Source: Paenibacillus piri
GTDB taxonomy: Bacteria; Bacillota; Bacilli; Paenibacillales; NBRC-103111
Length of the DNA: 64,000 nt
Direction of reading: 5' to 3'
Assembly: GCF_004354045.1 (NCBI RefSeq)
Contig: NZ_SMRT01000001.1
Coordinates: forward strand, 744,001-808,000
Position numbers and translations under genes: made by a program. Position 1 is the first letter of the stretch. Each line of letters opens with the position of its first letter. Below are positions 51,789-61,286 of this stretch, in pieces. A model generated the notes under the pieces. It was not told the DNA's origin, did no database searches, and was given only the letters and a program-made list of their open reading frames with translations.

Positions 51789-53936
51789 ATGACAACCGGG
51801 CGCACATTGCCACAGCTCCCTTATGGAGCGGTTTATTTCCGCAAATCGAATCCGCCCCGCGACGACTGGGAACGCGATTACGCAATTGCCCAAGAGGATG
51901 GCATGAACTTTAACCGCCACTGGTTTATGTGGGGCGCGATCGAGGTGGCGCCGGGCGTTTACGATTGGGAAGATTACGACCGGCAGATGGATTTGGCGAC
52001 CGGGCACGGTATCCAAACCATCATCGCCGAGATGATTACTTCCGTTCCGGAATGGGCGGCCGAAGCTTATTCGCATGCGGTCCATGTGAAAGCGGACGGT
52101 ACGGCTCTGCGGACGCAGATGGGCGTAAGCAGCGCGACCGGAGGCTTCGGCGAAGGCTCGCAGGGCGTGCTGTGCCTGGACTGTGCCGAGGTGAAGGAAG
52201 CGGCGGGCCGGTTTTTGCGGGAGCTGGTGCTGCGCTACAAGGACCATCCGGCAACGGCGGGCTACGATATATGGAATGAATGCAATTATTCTCCGCATGT
52301 ATGCCATTGCCGGTATACGAACGCCAAGTTCCGCAGTTGGCTGCAGACCAAGTACGGCGGCCTGCAGGCGTTGAATCGGGCGTGGAACCGTTATAGCTAT
52401 ACGTCATGGGAGCAAGTGCGTTCGCCGCGTCAGACGGGGCCGTATCCCGAATGTATCGACTGGGTGCAGTTTACCAAGGACAACTTCTATGAGCATATGC
52501 AGTGGCGGGTCGAGCTGATCCGTAGCCTGGATGACAGGAACCTGATTGCCGCCCACGGCATCGCTGGGAGCATCGGCGCGATGGCGTCGATGGGCGCCGA
52601 CGATTGGCTCGCAGCGTCCAAGGTGGACGTGTACGGGTTCACCTGGGTAGCCTCCCGCAAGGGCAGCGAGCCTTGGAAGCAATGGCATGCCGTCGATTTG
52701 ACGCGAGCCGCCTCGCGCGGCAAAACGTTCTGGCATGCCGAAGCGCAGGGCGGCCCGCTTTGGCTGCAGCCGCAGGTGATCGGCCGTCCCAAGGAGGATG
52801 GCCGGGTGACCGAGCCGGAGGATATGCGGGTCTGGCAGATGATCTCATTTGCCGGCGGAGCGCGCGGCCTGCTGTTTCCGCGCTGGAGGCCGCTGCTGGA
52901 CGGCCCGCTGTTCGGCGCATTCGGCCCTTACGCGATGGACGGGTCGCGGACCGACCGTTCGGCGATGGCCGGCGCGATCGCGAAATGGGCCAATGATCCG
53001 GAGCAGCGGAAGCTGCTCGAAGCGGTGCCGGTTCAAGGGGATATCGGCATTCTGGTCGTTCCCGAGACGCAAATATTCGATTATTTGCTGAACCGGGAAG
53101 GCAAGCTGGAGCTGTATACGCAGGCGATGTGGGGCGCTTACCGCTGTTTTTTCGATCAGGGCGTACAGGCCGATTGGGTGCATATCGACGATATCGCCAA
53201 GTATCGTGTGCTCTATTGGCCGTATCCGATCATGCTCGGCTCCGTCTATGCGGAAGCATTGAAGCAATGGGTTGCAGCCGGCGGCACGTTGATCAGCGAA
53301 GGCTGCCCCGCCTATTTCGGCGATCGCGGCAGCGCTGGAGCGAAGCAGCCGAACCATGGCTTCGATGCCGTTTTCGGAGCTGTCGAAGCGGATGTGGAAT
53401 TTATGCCCGATAGGGCTGATGGCATTGCCTTCGACTTTGACGAAAGCGGCCTGCTGGCGGTCGGCGGCGGGTTTCGGCAATCGTACAGGCCGGCCGGCGG
53501 CATCCCATGGGGACAATACAGGCAGGATGGCGGTACGGCGGTCGTAGAGCATAAATACGGACAGGGCAGGACGCTTCTGGCGGGGACATTCCCTTCCATC
53601 GGCTATTTTCAGTCAGGCTCACCGTCCAATAAAGCTTTTATCGCCAAAGCGCTGGCTTGGGCGGGGATAACTCCGTATATGCGCTTATCCGATGCAAGCG
53701 TGCAGGCGCGCTTCTCGCGTCATGCGGACGGCTCGCTGTTTGTGTGGGTTGTGAACCCGGACCGGTCGCAGAAAAGCTTGGAAATTCGTTTTTCCGACGC
53801 GCTGCAGCCGGGACAGTCAAGAGCGGGCCGCGTGTATTGGGACGGCGGCACGTTTATGCAGGAGGGGTCGGCGCTGCACGTCACGGTCCGGGGGCGGGAC
53901 GCTCTTGTACTGGGCATGGACGGTACTCCGGATTAA
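51789..53936 (+). CDS. GH42-type beta-galactosidase-like enzyme
   Basis: 715 residues from the ATG at 51789, 9 bases after AAGGAGG (51773-51779); a GTG at 51783 overlaps the site. The GH42 barrel (about 1-380) carries an acid/base Glu164 in YDIWNECNY and a nucleophile Glu318 in FWHAEAQGGP, both at the expected spacing. The HVCHCRYTNAKFRSWLQ zinc-type segment follows the first. A trimerisation domain (about 400-620, with GGTLISEGCPAYF) and a C-terminal beta domain follow. No signal peptide: it works on imported oligosaccharides. Substrate could be galactosides or arabinosides, as in other GH42 proteins. Confidence 0.85.
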   Translation: MTTGRTLPQLPYGAVYFRKSNPPRDDWERDYAIAQEDGMNFNRHWFMWGAIEVAPGVYDWEDYDRQMDLATGHGIQTIIAEMITSVPEWAAEAYSHAVHVKADGTALRTQMGVSSATGGFGEGSQGVLCLDCAEVKEAAGRFLRELVLRYKDHPATAGYDIWNECNYSPHVCHCRYTNAKFRSWLQTKYGGLQALNRAWNRYSYTSWEQVRSPRQTGPYPECIDWVQFTKDNFYEHMQWRVELIRSLDDRNLIAAHGIAGSIGAMASMGADDWLAASKVDVYGFTWVASRKGSEPWKQWHAVDLTRAASRGKTFWHAEAQGGPLWLQPQVIGRPKEDGRVTEPEDMRVWQMISFAGGARGLLFPRWRPLLDGPLFGAFGPYAMDGSRTDRSAMAGAIAKWANDPEQRKLLEAVPVQGDIGILVVPETQIFDYLLNREGKLELYTQAMWGAYRCFFDQGVQADWVHIDDIAKYRVLYWPYPIMLGSVYAEALKQWVAAGGTLISEGCPAYFGDRGSAGAKQPNHGFDAVFGAVEADVEFMPDRADGIAFDFDESGLLAVGGGFRQSYRPAGGIPWGQYRQDGGTAVVEHKYGQGRTLLAGTFPSIGYFQSGSPSNKAFIAKALAWAGITPYMRLSDASVQARFSRHADGSLFVWVVNPDRSQKSLEIRFSDALQPGQSRAGRVYWDGGTFMQEGSALHVTVRGRDALVLGMDGTPD

Positions 53937-53985
53937 TCGAAAGCGAAGCAGCAGGAAGAGAAAAGGAAGGAAGAGGGCTGACGGG

Positions 53986-55074
53986 ATGAAAATTAAAAGC
54001 ATCGAAACGTTTACGACCCGCAATATCAGCATCGTTCGCGTCAAAACGGATGACGGCGGCGAAGGTTACGGACAGATCGCCACGTATCACGCGAACATTT
54101 CCGCGCTTGTGCTGCACCAGCAAATTGCTCCATATGCGCTGGGCGCCGATGCGGAGCGGATCGCCGATCTGGTCGAGCGGTGCGTGGAGGGGGAGCACAA
54201 GTTTCCCGGCTCATACGTGTGCCGGGCCGTCGGCGGGCTCGACACGGCATTGTGGGATTTGCACGGCAAGCGCGCGGGCCGCAGCGTCTGCGAGCTGTTC
54301 GGCGGCAAACCGCGCCCCGTCGATGTATACGGCTCCAGCATGCGCAGAAATATAACGCCTGAGGATGAAGCCGAACGGTTGAAAAAGCTTCAGGAAGCTT
54401 ACGGCTTCCGCGCCTTTAAAATCCGGATCGCCAACAACTTCGGACGCGACGTCGACGTGTACCCGGGCCGGACGGAGCAGGTCGTGCCGGCGGTGCGCCG
54501 AGCGATCGGCGATCACACCGCCCTGTTCGTGGATGCGAACAGCGGGTTCAGCCCGCGCCGGGCGATCGAGGTCGGGCGGATGCTGGAGCGGTACGGCGTC
54601 GTGCACTTTGAGGAGCCGTGCCCGTATCCGGAGCTGGAGTGGACGAAGCAGGTGACCGATGCGCTGGACTTGGCTGTCACAGGCGGCGAACAGGATACCG
54701 ACATTGCGCAATGGAAACGGATGATTGCGATGCATGCGGTTGATATCGTACAGCCGGATATATGCTATACGGGAGGCTTCAGCCGGGCAATGGAGGTGGC
54801 CCGACTGGCGCAATATGCAGGTATGACCTGCATGCCTCACGCAGCCAATCATTCGATGGTTACCGTGTTTACCCTGCATATGGTCGCCGCCATTCCGAAT
54901 GCGGGAGCATTTATGGAATTTTCCATTGAATCCGACAAATGGACCGAAGGCTTGTTTACGACCGGACTGGAAGTGCGAGACGGCCAGGTGAACGTGCCGG
55001 ACGGCCCGGGCTGGGGCGTGACGGTCAACCCGGATTGGCTGGACAAGGCGGAATATCATATTTCTCAGGTTTGA
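53986..55074 (+). CDS. Enolase-superfamily (mandelate racemase/muconate lactonising) enzyme
   Basis: 362 residues from the ATG at 53986 after AGAGGG; the frame opens earlier inside the GH42 gene. Capping domain (1-125), then a barrel with Lys145-x-Arg147, metal ligands Asp183, Glu209 or Glu210 and Glu235, and His285 in MPHAANHS. The second position of the usual KxK pair is Arg. Such enzymes dehydrate or epimerise sugar acids after removing the proton next to the carboxylate. This suggests that the pathway handles an aldonate or uronate. It follows the GH42 gene by 49 bases. Confidence 0.87.
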   Translation: MKIKSIETFTTRNISIVRVKTDDGGEGYGQIATYHANISALVLHQQIAPYALGADAERIADLVERCVEGEHKFPGSYVCRAVGGLDTALWDLHGKRAGRSVCELFGGKPRPVDVYGSSMRRNITPEDEAERLKKLQEAYGFRAFKIRIANNFGRDVDVYPGRTEQVVPAVRRAIGDHTALFVDANSGFSPRRAIEVGRMLERYGVVHFEEPCPYPELEWTKQVTDALDLAVTGGEQDTDIAQWKRMIAMHAVDIVQPDICYTGGFSRAMEVARLAQYAGMTCMPHAANHSMVTVFTLHMVAAIPNAGAFMEFSIESDKWTEGLFTTGLEVRDGQVNVPDGPGWGVTVNPDWLDKAEYHISQV

Positions 55075-55194
55075 GCCGGAATTGCCGGGCCGTAAGCCTC
55101 AACCGAATACGCCTGCAAGCTTCAGCATATGCGGCGTGGCAGCTGCTTGCAATCGAAGGCAAGTCGCGGCAGAAACAAGGAGGATTATGTAACC

Positions 55195-56379
55195 ATGAAC
55201 CTATTCAACCGTTTGCTGCTTCCGGAAACGATCGTATGCGGCGCCCATGCGTTCGAACGGCTTGGGGCTTGCGCAGCGGGAATGGGAAGCAAAGCGCTGA
55301 TCATTAGCGATCCGGTAATGGAAAAGCTGGGCCTCGTACGGCGCTGCGCGCAGCTGCTTGAAGCTGCGTCCATAGCCAGCGCAAGCTATACGGGCGTAGA
55401 TACGGAGCCGACGGACCGGCATGTGGCCGAAGGGCTTGAACGATGCCGCGAGCAGGCATGCCGGTTTATCGTCGCTGTAGGCGGAGGCAGCTGTCTCGAT
55501 ACGGCGAAGGCCGTTGCCGTGATGGTTAATAACGATGGCTATATCGGCGATTATGCGGGCGGAAAGCGGAGGTTCGAGCAGCCGCCTCTGCCGCTTATCG
55601 CCATCCCGACAACTGCCGGTACCGGCTCCGAGGTGACGAAAGTGACCGTCATCACAAGCACGGCGACGGATGAAAAAATGATGATCGCCCAGCCGGAGCT
55701 GCTCCCGCACACGGCGCTGGTCGATCCGCTGCTGACCGTCTCCTGCCCGCCGGCCACGACGGCCGCGACGGGGATCGATGCGCTGTGCCATGCGGTCGAA
55801 GCGTACTTGTCGCGGAAGGCGAATCCGCTAACCGATGCGCTCGCGCTGGCAGCGGCCCGCGATCTGTCCGCGAATATGCTGCGCGCTTATGAGCATGGCG
55901 GCGATCTGGCCGCGCGGGAAAAAATGATGACCGGCGCCATGATAGCCGGGGCCGCTTTTTCCAACGCATCCGTAGCGCTTGTCCACGGGATGTCAAGGCC
56001 GATCGGCGCGCAGTTTCATGTGCCGCACGGCATCTCCAACGCCATGCTGTTTGCGGCTGTGCTGGAATTCAGCCTCCGGGACGCGCTGCCGCGATTGGCC
56101 GAGCTGGGCCGGGCGATGCTGCCCGAGCTGACGGCTGAGCGGCCGACCGAGGCGCAATGGGCAGCTGCGGTCATTGCGGAAATTAAACGGCTGTGCAAGG
56201 CCATGCAAATTCCGAATTTGCGGCAATGGGGCATCGAGCGGGAAGCGTTCCTCCGCGCGCTGCCCAGAATGGCGGACGATGCGATTAAAAGCGGCAGCCC
56301 GGCCAACAATCCGACCATACCGGATCGCACGGAAATCATAGAGCTGTATAAACGCTGCTACGATTATGATTTTAACTAA
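55195..56379 (+). CDS. Iron-containing alcohol dehydrogenase
   Basis: 394 residues from the ATG at 55195 after CAAGGAGG. NAD-binding VAVGGGSCLDTAKAVAV and IPTTAGTGSEVT; metal-binding DALCHAVEAY and HGMSRPIGAQFHVPHG with the expected histidines. Group III dehydrogenase, probably acting on a keto or hydroxy acid or a short polyol made by the neighbouring enzymes. The upstream gap of 120 bases shows no promoter. Confidence 0.9.
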   Translation: MNLFNRLLLPETIVCGAHAFERLGACAAGMGSKALIISDPVMEKLGLVRRCAQLLEAASIASASYTGVDTEPTDRHVAEGLERCREQACRFIVAVGGGSCLDTAKAVAVMVNNDGYIGDYAGGKRRFEQPPLPLIAIPTTAGTGSEVTKVTVITSTATDEKMMIAQPELLPHTALVDPLLTVSCPPATTAATGIDALCHAVEAYLSRKANPLTDALALAAARDLSANMLRAYEHGGDLAAREKMMTGAMIAGAAFSNASVALVHGMSRPIGAQFHVPHGISNAMLFAAVLEFSLRDALPRLAELGRAMLPELTAERPTEAQWAAAVIAEIKRLCKAMQIPNLRQWGIEREAFLRALPRMADDAIKSGSPANNPTIPDRTEIIELYKRCYDYDFN

Positions 56380-56399
56380 AGCGAAGGAGATGTTAACGG

Positions 56400-59183
56400 A
56401 TGAAACCTGTACATGACGGCAACGGCAGTTTAAACGGTCTTAACGGCAACGGCGGCAACAGCCAAGGAGAGGAATCGGTCATCATCGTTCGCGGTTTATC
56501 GGATGCCGTGTCTGCGGGAGCTTCGGCCGCGTGGGCGGCTTCCCGCTTATCGGATGCGTTGCAGCGGCATGGAATCGACGTGGAGGAAGCCGACGGCGAG
56601 CGGGAAGCGTCCGCAAGCAAAAACGCGGGCTCGGCGCTGCGAATCGTCCTTGCAGGAGGTGACTCCGAAGGGGCGAAGAAGCTGTTGGAATCGTACGGGA
56701 AGGACGCAGCCTTCAGGCCTGACGTTCCGGAGTCGTTCGTCATCGTGAGCGTGCCTGCCATGACCTTGGAAGGAACGCAAGCCGGTGACGCAACCGCATC
56801 TTCGGCCGCCTCCAAGCATGCGACGGTTGCCGTTATCGGCGCCGACGCGAGAGGCCTGATCTACGGCGTGCTGGAGCTGGCGGATCGGGTTCGCTGCAGC
56901 GGCGAACCGTTGACCGAGCTGAAAGGTATCGAAACGTACGGCGAACAGCCGGCGAATACAATCCGCAGCATTAGCCGTTCGTTTTGCAGCGAAATTGAAG
57001 ATAAGCCATGGTTTTACGACAAGCGGTTCTGGGAGGAGTACTTGACCGAGCTGGCGACACACCGGTTTAACCGGCTCCATCTGACGCTCGGCATATCGTA
57101 CGACTACGGCCATGATCCGAATGTGCGGGATAACTACTTCGGCTTCGCTTATCCGTTCTTCGTGTCCGTGCCGGGTTATGAGGTGCGTGTTCGCGAGCTG
57201 GCGGACGGGGAACGGGAGCGAAATTTGGAGATGCTGCAGTATATTAGCCGGGAGGCTAAGCTGCGCGGTCTTCATTTCCAGCTCGGATTGTGGAATCATG
57301 CCTACCAAATGCTGGACAGCCCGAACGAGCTGCATACGGTCGAAGGCGTTGACGGTTCGAACCATGCGGTATATTGCCGGGATGCGCTCGGCCTGCTGTT
57401 GAAATTGTGCCCGGATATCGACGGCGTGACGATCCGCACCCATTACGAGGGTGGTATTCCCGAGCCGTCTCACCTGTTTTGGGGCGAGGTGATGAAAGGA
57501 TTGACCGGCTGCGGACGCAAGGTGGAAATCGATATGCATCCGAAGGGTGTCGACGCGCAAATGCTTGAGGTTGCCCTCGGCACCGGCATGCCGGTCATCG
57601 TATCGCCCAAATTTTGGGCCGAGCATATGGGGCTGCCCTATCATCAAGCGGCGATCCGCGCCAGAGAGCTGCCTGTCGCCACCACGGAACGCGCCGAGCT
57701 GATGGGCGTGACCAACACCTATAGGCGCTTCACGCGTTACGGCTACGCCGATTATTTGAACGAAAACCGCCAAACCGGCGTCCTGCACCGGATTTGGCCC
57801 GGAACGCAGCGGGTGCTGTTGTGGGGCGATCCGGTTACTGCCGCCGGTTACGGGCGGAGCGGCAGCTTCTGCGGAAGTCTCGGCGTCGAGCTGTGCGAGC
57901 CGATGTCGTTCAAAGCGCGGAAGACGAGCGGTACGCCGGGCGGACGGGAGTTATACAAGGAGGCTGCGCTGCAGCTGGGAGGTCATGGCTGGCAAAAGTA
58001 CGCCTACACGTATCGCGTATGGGGAAGGGCGATGTACAACCCCGATGCGGATTCGGGTCAATGGCATCGCTATTTGCGGCAGCAGTTTCAGGCGGCCGGA
58101 GAGGACTGCGGGCAGGCGCTTGCTTACGCGAGCCGGATATTGCTGCTGATTACAACGGCTCATCTGCCGTCGGCGTCCAACAATTATTTTTGGCCGGAAA
58201 TGTATAACAATCTGGCGATTATGAAGACGGAGAAGCTGTCGGAGACGGCATTCGATACGCCCGCCCCGCATACGTTCGGCGCGGTTAGTCCGCTCGACAC
58301 CGCCATGTTTTACGCGATTGACGAGTTCGCGGACGACTCCGTGCAGGGCAAGCGGCGCGGCAAATATTCGCCGCTCGAAGTGGCGGACCGGCTGGACGCA
58401 CTTGCGGACGCAGCTGAACGGCATCTGGCCCGGGCGGCCGCCCGAATCGGCGATCCGCAGGACGCCGCTTACCGTCGCTGGGCCGTCGATGCGGCCGTCC
58501 AGGCAGGAATAGGCCATTTCTTCGCCCGCAAGCTGCGCGCGGGTACGGCGTATGCCCTGTTCGAACGTACCGGTAATCCGGAGCAGCTGAGGCACGCCCT
58601 GCAGAGCTACCGCTCGGCGCGCTCGGCCTGGGAGGAGATTGTCGCAGCTACCCGGGACGTGTACCGTGACGACATAGCTTTCGGCTATAAGCCGTTTATG
58701 AAAGGCCACTGGGCCGATCGACTGGCAGGGATTGACGAAGATATCGCCGCGATGGAGCAGGTATACCGTAGTGCTGCCGCCGTCACCGATGAGGCGGCGC
58801 CGGAGACGGCCTCCGCTGGCGCAGTACCCGGCTCGGTTCAAGCTGAGTCGCGCCCTGATTGCCTCCACGTCCCTCCCGCATCGTTTAACCGCGGCGAACC
58901 CGTTGAACTGCAGGTGACGCTTGACGGGGCTGCGTCAGGAGTGGAGATCAGCCTGCTCTACAGACATGCTCACCAAGCAGAGTCTTATGAGACCGCGGCG
59001 ATGGCCGCGTCAGACGGGCAGCCCGGGAGCTTTACCGCAGTCATACCGGGATCCTATACGGATTCCGATTACCCGCTTGTTTACTTTTTCGAGCTGCGGG
59101 ACAGCAGCGGGAACGCGTGGCTGGCTCCTGGGCTGAGGACGGATTTGTCCAACCAGCCGTACTACTCGCTTCGTTGTCAGTAA
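56400..59183 (+). CDS. Large putative glycoside hydrolase, family unassigned (GH20b/GH67N-like N-terminal domain)
   Basis: 927 residues after AAGGAG. Residues about 25-170 look like the small domain that precedes GH20, GH67, GH84 and GH115 barrels, with VAVIGADARGLIYGVLELAD as the clearest part. A barrel of about 400 residues follows, with RSISRSFCSEI, ELATHRFNRLHLTLG, CPDIDGVTIRTHYEGGIPE (a likely catalytic or binding acid) and KVEIDMHPKG. A helical domain (about 560-800) and a C-terminal beta-sandwich (about 840-927, EPVELQVTLDG) end the protein. No signal peptide. By its neighbours it may cleave a uronate- or galactose-containing linkage. The active site cannot be fixed by eye. Confidence 0.6.
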   Translation: MKPVHDGNGSLNGLNGNGGNSQGEESVIIVRGLSDAVSAGASAAWAASRLSDALQRHGIDVEEADGEREASASKNAGSALRIVLAGGDSEGAKKLLESYGKDAAFRPDVPESFVIVSVPAMTLEGTQAGDATASSAASKHATVAVIGADARGLIYGVLELADRVRCSGEPLTELKGIETYGEQPANTIRSISRSFCSEIEDKPWFYDKRFWEEYLTELATHRFNRLHLTLGISYDYGHDPNVRDNYFGFAYPFFVSVPGYEVRVRELADGERERNLEMLQYISREAKLRGLHFQLGLWNHAYQMLDSPNELHTVEGVDGSNHAVYCRDALGLLLKLCPDIDGVTIRTHYEGGIPEPSHLFWGEVMKGLTGCGRKVEIDMHPKGVDAQMLEVALGTGMPVIVSPKFWAEHMGLPYHQAAIRARELPVATTERAELMGVTNTYRRFTRYGYADYLNENRQTGVLHRIWPGTQRVLLWGDPVTAAGYGRSGSFCGSLGVELCEPMSFKARKTSGTPGGRELYKEAALQLGGHGWQKYAYTYRVWGRAMYNPDADSGQWHRYLRQQFQAAGEDCGQALAYASRILLLITTAHLPSASNNYFWPEMYNNLAIMKTEKLSETAFDTPAPHTFGAVSPLDTAMFYAIDEFADDSVQGKRRGKYSPLEVADRLDALADAAERHLARAAARIGDPQDAAYRRWAVDAAVQAGIGHFFARKLRAGTAYALFERTGNPEQLRHALQSYRSARSAWEEIVAATRDVYRDDIAFGYKPFMKGHWADRLAGIDEDIAAMEQVYRSAAAVTDEAAPETASAGAVPGSVQAESRPDCLHVPPASFNRGEPVELQVTLDGAASGVEISLLYRHAHQAESYETAAMAASDGQPGSFTAVIPGSYTDSDYPLVYFFELRDSSGNAWLAPGLRTDLSNQPYYSLRCQ

Positions 59184-59287
59184 CGTAGTACCGCAGCGGA
59201 AGCTAGGGCCCGCTCGCCGTTCCTTGCCGCAGCGCCGGGAAGCGGCGGGCGGCCGTGCTTTCCGCATCGCCGAGCGGAATGGCGGAC

Positions 59288-59312
59288 GACCGGTCTTTCC
59301 GGTCTTTCTTTC
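59288..59312 (+). terminator. Weak terminator or attenuator inside cluster IV
   Basis: GACCGG (59288-59293) and CCGGTC (59299-59304) with a TCTTT loop are followed by TTTCTTTC. It lies in the 228-base gap between the large glycosidase and the permeases and could lower permease expression relative to the enzymes. No gene is seen in the gap. Confidence 0.4.
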
Positions 59313-59411
59313 TCCGAGAGCCGATGGCGTCTCGCGGTCGACTCTCCATCTGCGGGAGCCTGCCGTCAGCCGCCGGCTAAAAAACATGAACATAAAAGTG
59401 AGGTGCATGGC

Positions 59412-60386
59412 ATGCTGGAACCCGCAGCAGCGGCAAACAAGGCGAAGCCCGCAAGCAAGGGCCGGCGGACAACCGGTTACTGGTCCCGGCTCGGGATTCG
59501 AATGCTGCAGCATAAGTATATGTATTTGCTTGTTTTGCCGGGCCTGATTTATTTCATCCTGTTTAAATTTGCGCCGATGTGGGGATTGTTGATCGCATTT
59601 AAGGATTATAACCCGTTCGGCGGCTTTTGGGGCAGCCCGTGGGTCGGGGCGAAGCATTTTAACGAGCTGTTTACCGACAACGCTTTTTATATGATGCTGC
59701 GCAATACGTTTGCGATCAATTTGATCGGACTCGTCTTTATGTTTCCGGTTCCGATCGTGCTCGCGCTCATGCTGAATGAAGTCAGGCATGAGGCGTTTAA
59801 ACGGCTCAATCAGTCCATCGTCTATCTGCCGCATTTTTTATCGTGGGTGGTGGTGGCGAGTATGACCTTCTTCATCCTGTCCACCGACGTCGGCATCGTC
59901 AACAAGCTGATCACGGGAGCAGGACATGAGAGCGTGGCGTTTTTGTCCAACCCGAACTATTTCTGGGGGCTCATAACGGCGCAAAGCATGTGGAAGGAAG
60001 CCGGTTGGGGAACGATCATCTTCCTGGCGGCAATGGCGGGCGTCGATCCGCAGCGGTATGAAGCGGCTGTCGTTGACGGAGCGAACCGTTGGCGGCAAAT
60101 CTGGCACATCACGCTGCCGGCGATTCGTCCGACGATCATCATTTTGCTCATTTTGAGGCTCGGGCATATGGCCGATGTCGGCTTCGAGCAGGTGCTGCTG
60201 ATGCAAAACCCGCTTGTTCTGTCGGTATCGGAGGTGTTTGACACGTATGCTTATACGCACGGTATTTTAAAAGGACAGATCAGCGCGGGGGTTACCGTCG
60301 GCATGTTTAAAGGTGTTGTTGGTCTCGTATTGGTCCTGGCATCTAACTATGTAGTCAAAAAGCTCGGACACGAAGGTATTTACTAA
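59412..60386 (+). CDS. LplB-type sugar ABC transporter permease (cluster IV)
   Basis: 324 residues from the ATG at 59412, 6 bases after GAGGTG; a GTG at 59403 falls within that site. Basic N-terminus, six membrane segments, EAA loop EAAVVDGANRWRQIWHITLP, ending KKLGHEGIY. Channel subunit for the cluster IV binding protein. Confidence 0.92.
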   Translation: MLEPAAAANKAKPASKGRRTTGYWSRLGIRMLQHKYMYLLVLPGLIYFILFKFAPMWGLLIAFKDYNPFGGFWGSPWVGAKHFNELFTDNAFYMMLRNTFAINLIGLVFMFPVPIVLALMLNEVRHEAFKRLNQSIVYLPHFLSWVVVASMTFFILSTDVGIVNKLITGAGHESVAFLSNPNYFWGLITAQSMWKEAGWGTIIFLAAMAGVDPQRYEAAVVDGANRWRQIWHITLPAIRPTIIILLILRLGHMADVGFEQVLLMQNPLVLSVSEVFDTYAYTHGILKGQISAGVTVGMFKGVVGLVLVLASNYVVKKLGHEGIY

Positions 60387-60404
60387 GGAAAGGGGGAGTC
60401 TGAT

Positions 60405-61286
60405 ATGAGCTTTGTTGCGCGCAAACGGCTGACGCTGTTTGATTGGGTGAACTATTCGCTGCTCGCGGTCATATCGCTTGTTTGTATTTTTCCGTTTATT
60501 TATGTTTTCAGCGTTTCTTTTACCGATCCGAAAGCCTATATCCCGCTGCAATTTTACTTATTCCCGGAAAAATGGTCGCTCGCCGCCTACAAGTATATAT
60601 TATCGACCAACAGCTTTATCAACGCTTTGAAAAGTACCGTCTTCATTACGGTCGTCGGCACCGTGCTGAACGTGATCGTTTCGTTCTCGATGGCCTATGC
60701 GCTGACGAAGAAAACGATGCCCGGCCGCACGATCATGATGAGCGCCGTCATTTTCACGCTGGTGTTTAACGCGGGCATTGTGCCGAGCTATATTTTGATA
60801 AAATCATTGGGACTGCTCAATTCATACTGGTCTCTCATCTGGTCGGGATTGACGAGCGCCTGGAGCCTCATTGTGATCAAAAGCTTTCTCGAATCGCTGC
60901 CGCCGGAGCTTGAAGATTCGGGGCGGATCGACGGCTGCTCCGACCTCGGCGTGTTTTTACGGATTGTCATTCCTTTGTCCATGCCGGCTATCGCGGCGTT
61001 TACGCTGTTTTTTGCGGTAGCCCACTGGAACACCTACTTTAATGCGCTTATTTATATTTCCGATTCCAAAAAGTGGACGCTCCAGGTGCTCGTCAAAACG
61101 CTCGTCATCGATTCCGACTCCAATGGCGTCGGTCAGGCGGGCGCCGGGGGAGACGACCGAGTGCTGCCGCAGGAAACGATCCGCATGGCTTCTATTATGC
61201 TGTCAATGGCGCCGATTCTTGTCGTTTACCCGTTCCTGCAAAAACATTTCGCCAAAGGCGTTATGCTCGGCTCGGTTAAAGGGTAG
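60405..61286 (+). CDS. YtcP/LplC-type sugar ABC transporter permease (cluster IV)
   Basis: 293 residues; opening SFVARKRLTLFDWVNY, six membrane segments, EAA-like loop EDSGRIDGCSDLGVF, ending FAKGVMLGSVKG. It starts 18 bases after its partner with AAAGGGGG upstream. Last gene of cluster IV. Confidence 0.92.
   Translation: MSFVARKRLTLFDWVNYSLLAVISLVCIFPFIYVFSVSFTDPKAYIPLQFYLFPEKWSLAAYKYILSTNSFINALKSTVFITVVGTVLNVIVSFSMAYALTKKTMPGRTIMMSAVIFTLVFNAGIVPSYILIKSLGLLNSYWSLIWSGLTSAWSLIVIKSFLESLPPELEDSGRIDGCSDLGVFLRIVIPLSMPAIAAFTLFFAVAHWNTYFNALIYISDSKKWTLQVLVKTLVIDSDSNGVGQAGAGGDDRVLPQETIRMASIMLSMAPILVVYPFLQKHFAKGVMLGSVKG

Noticed and set aside
56547-57788. 413-codon open frame antisense to the large glycosidase
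   Set aside because: Low-complexity reading with no ribosome site; it lies wholly inside a well-supported gene.
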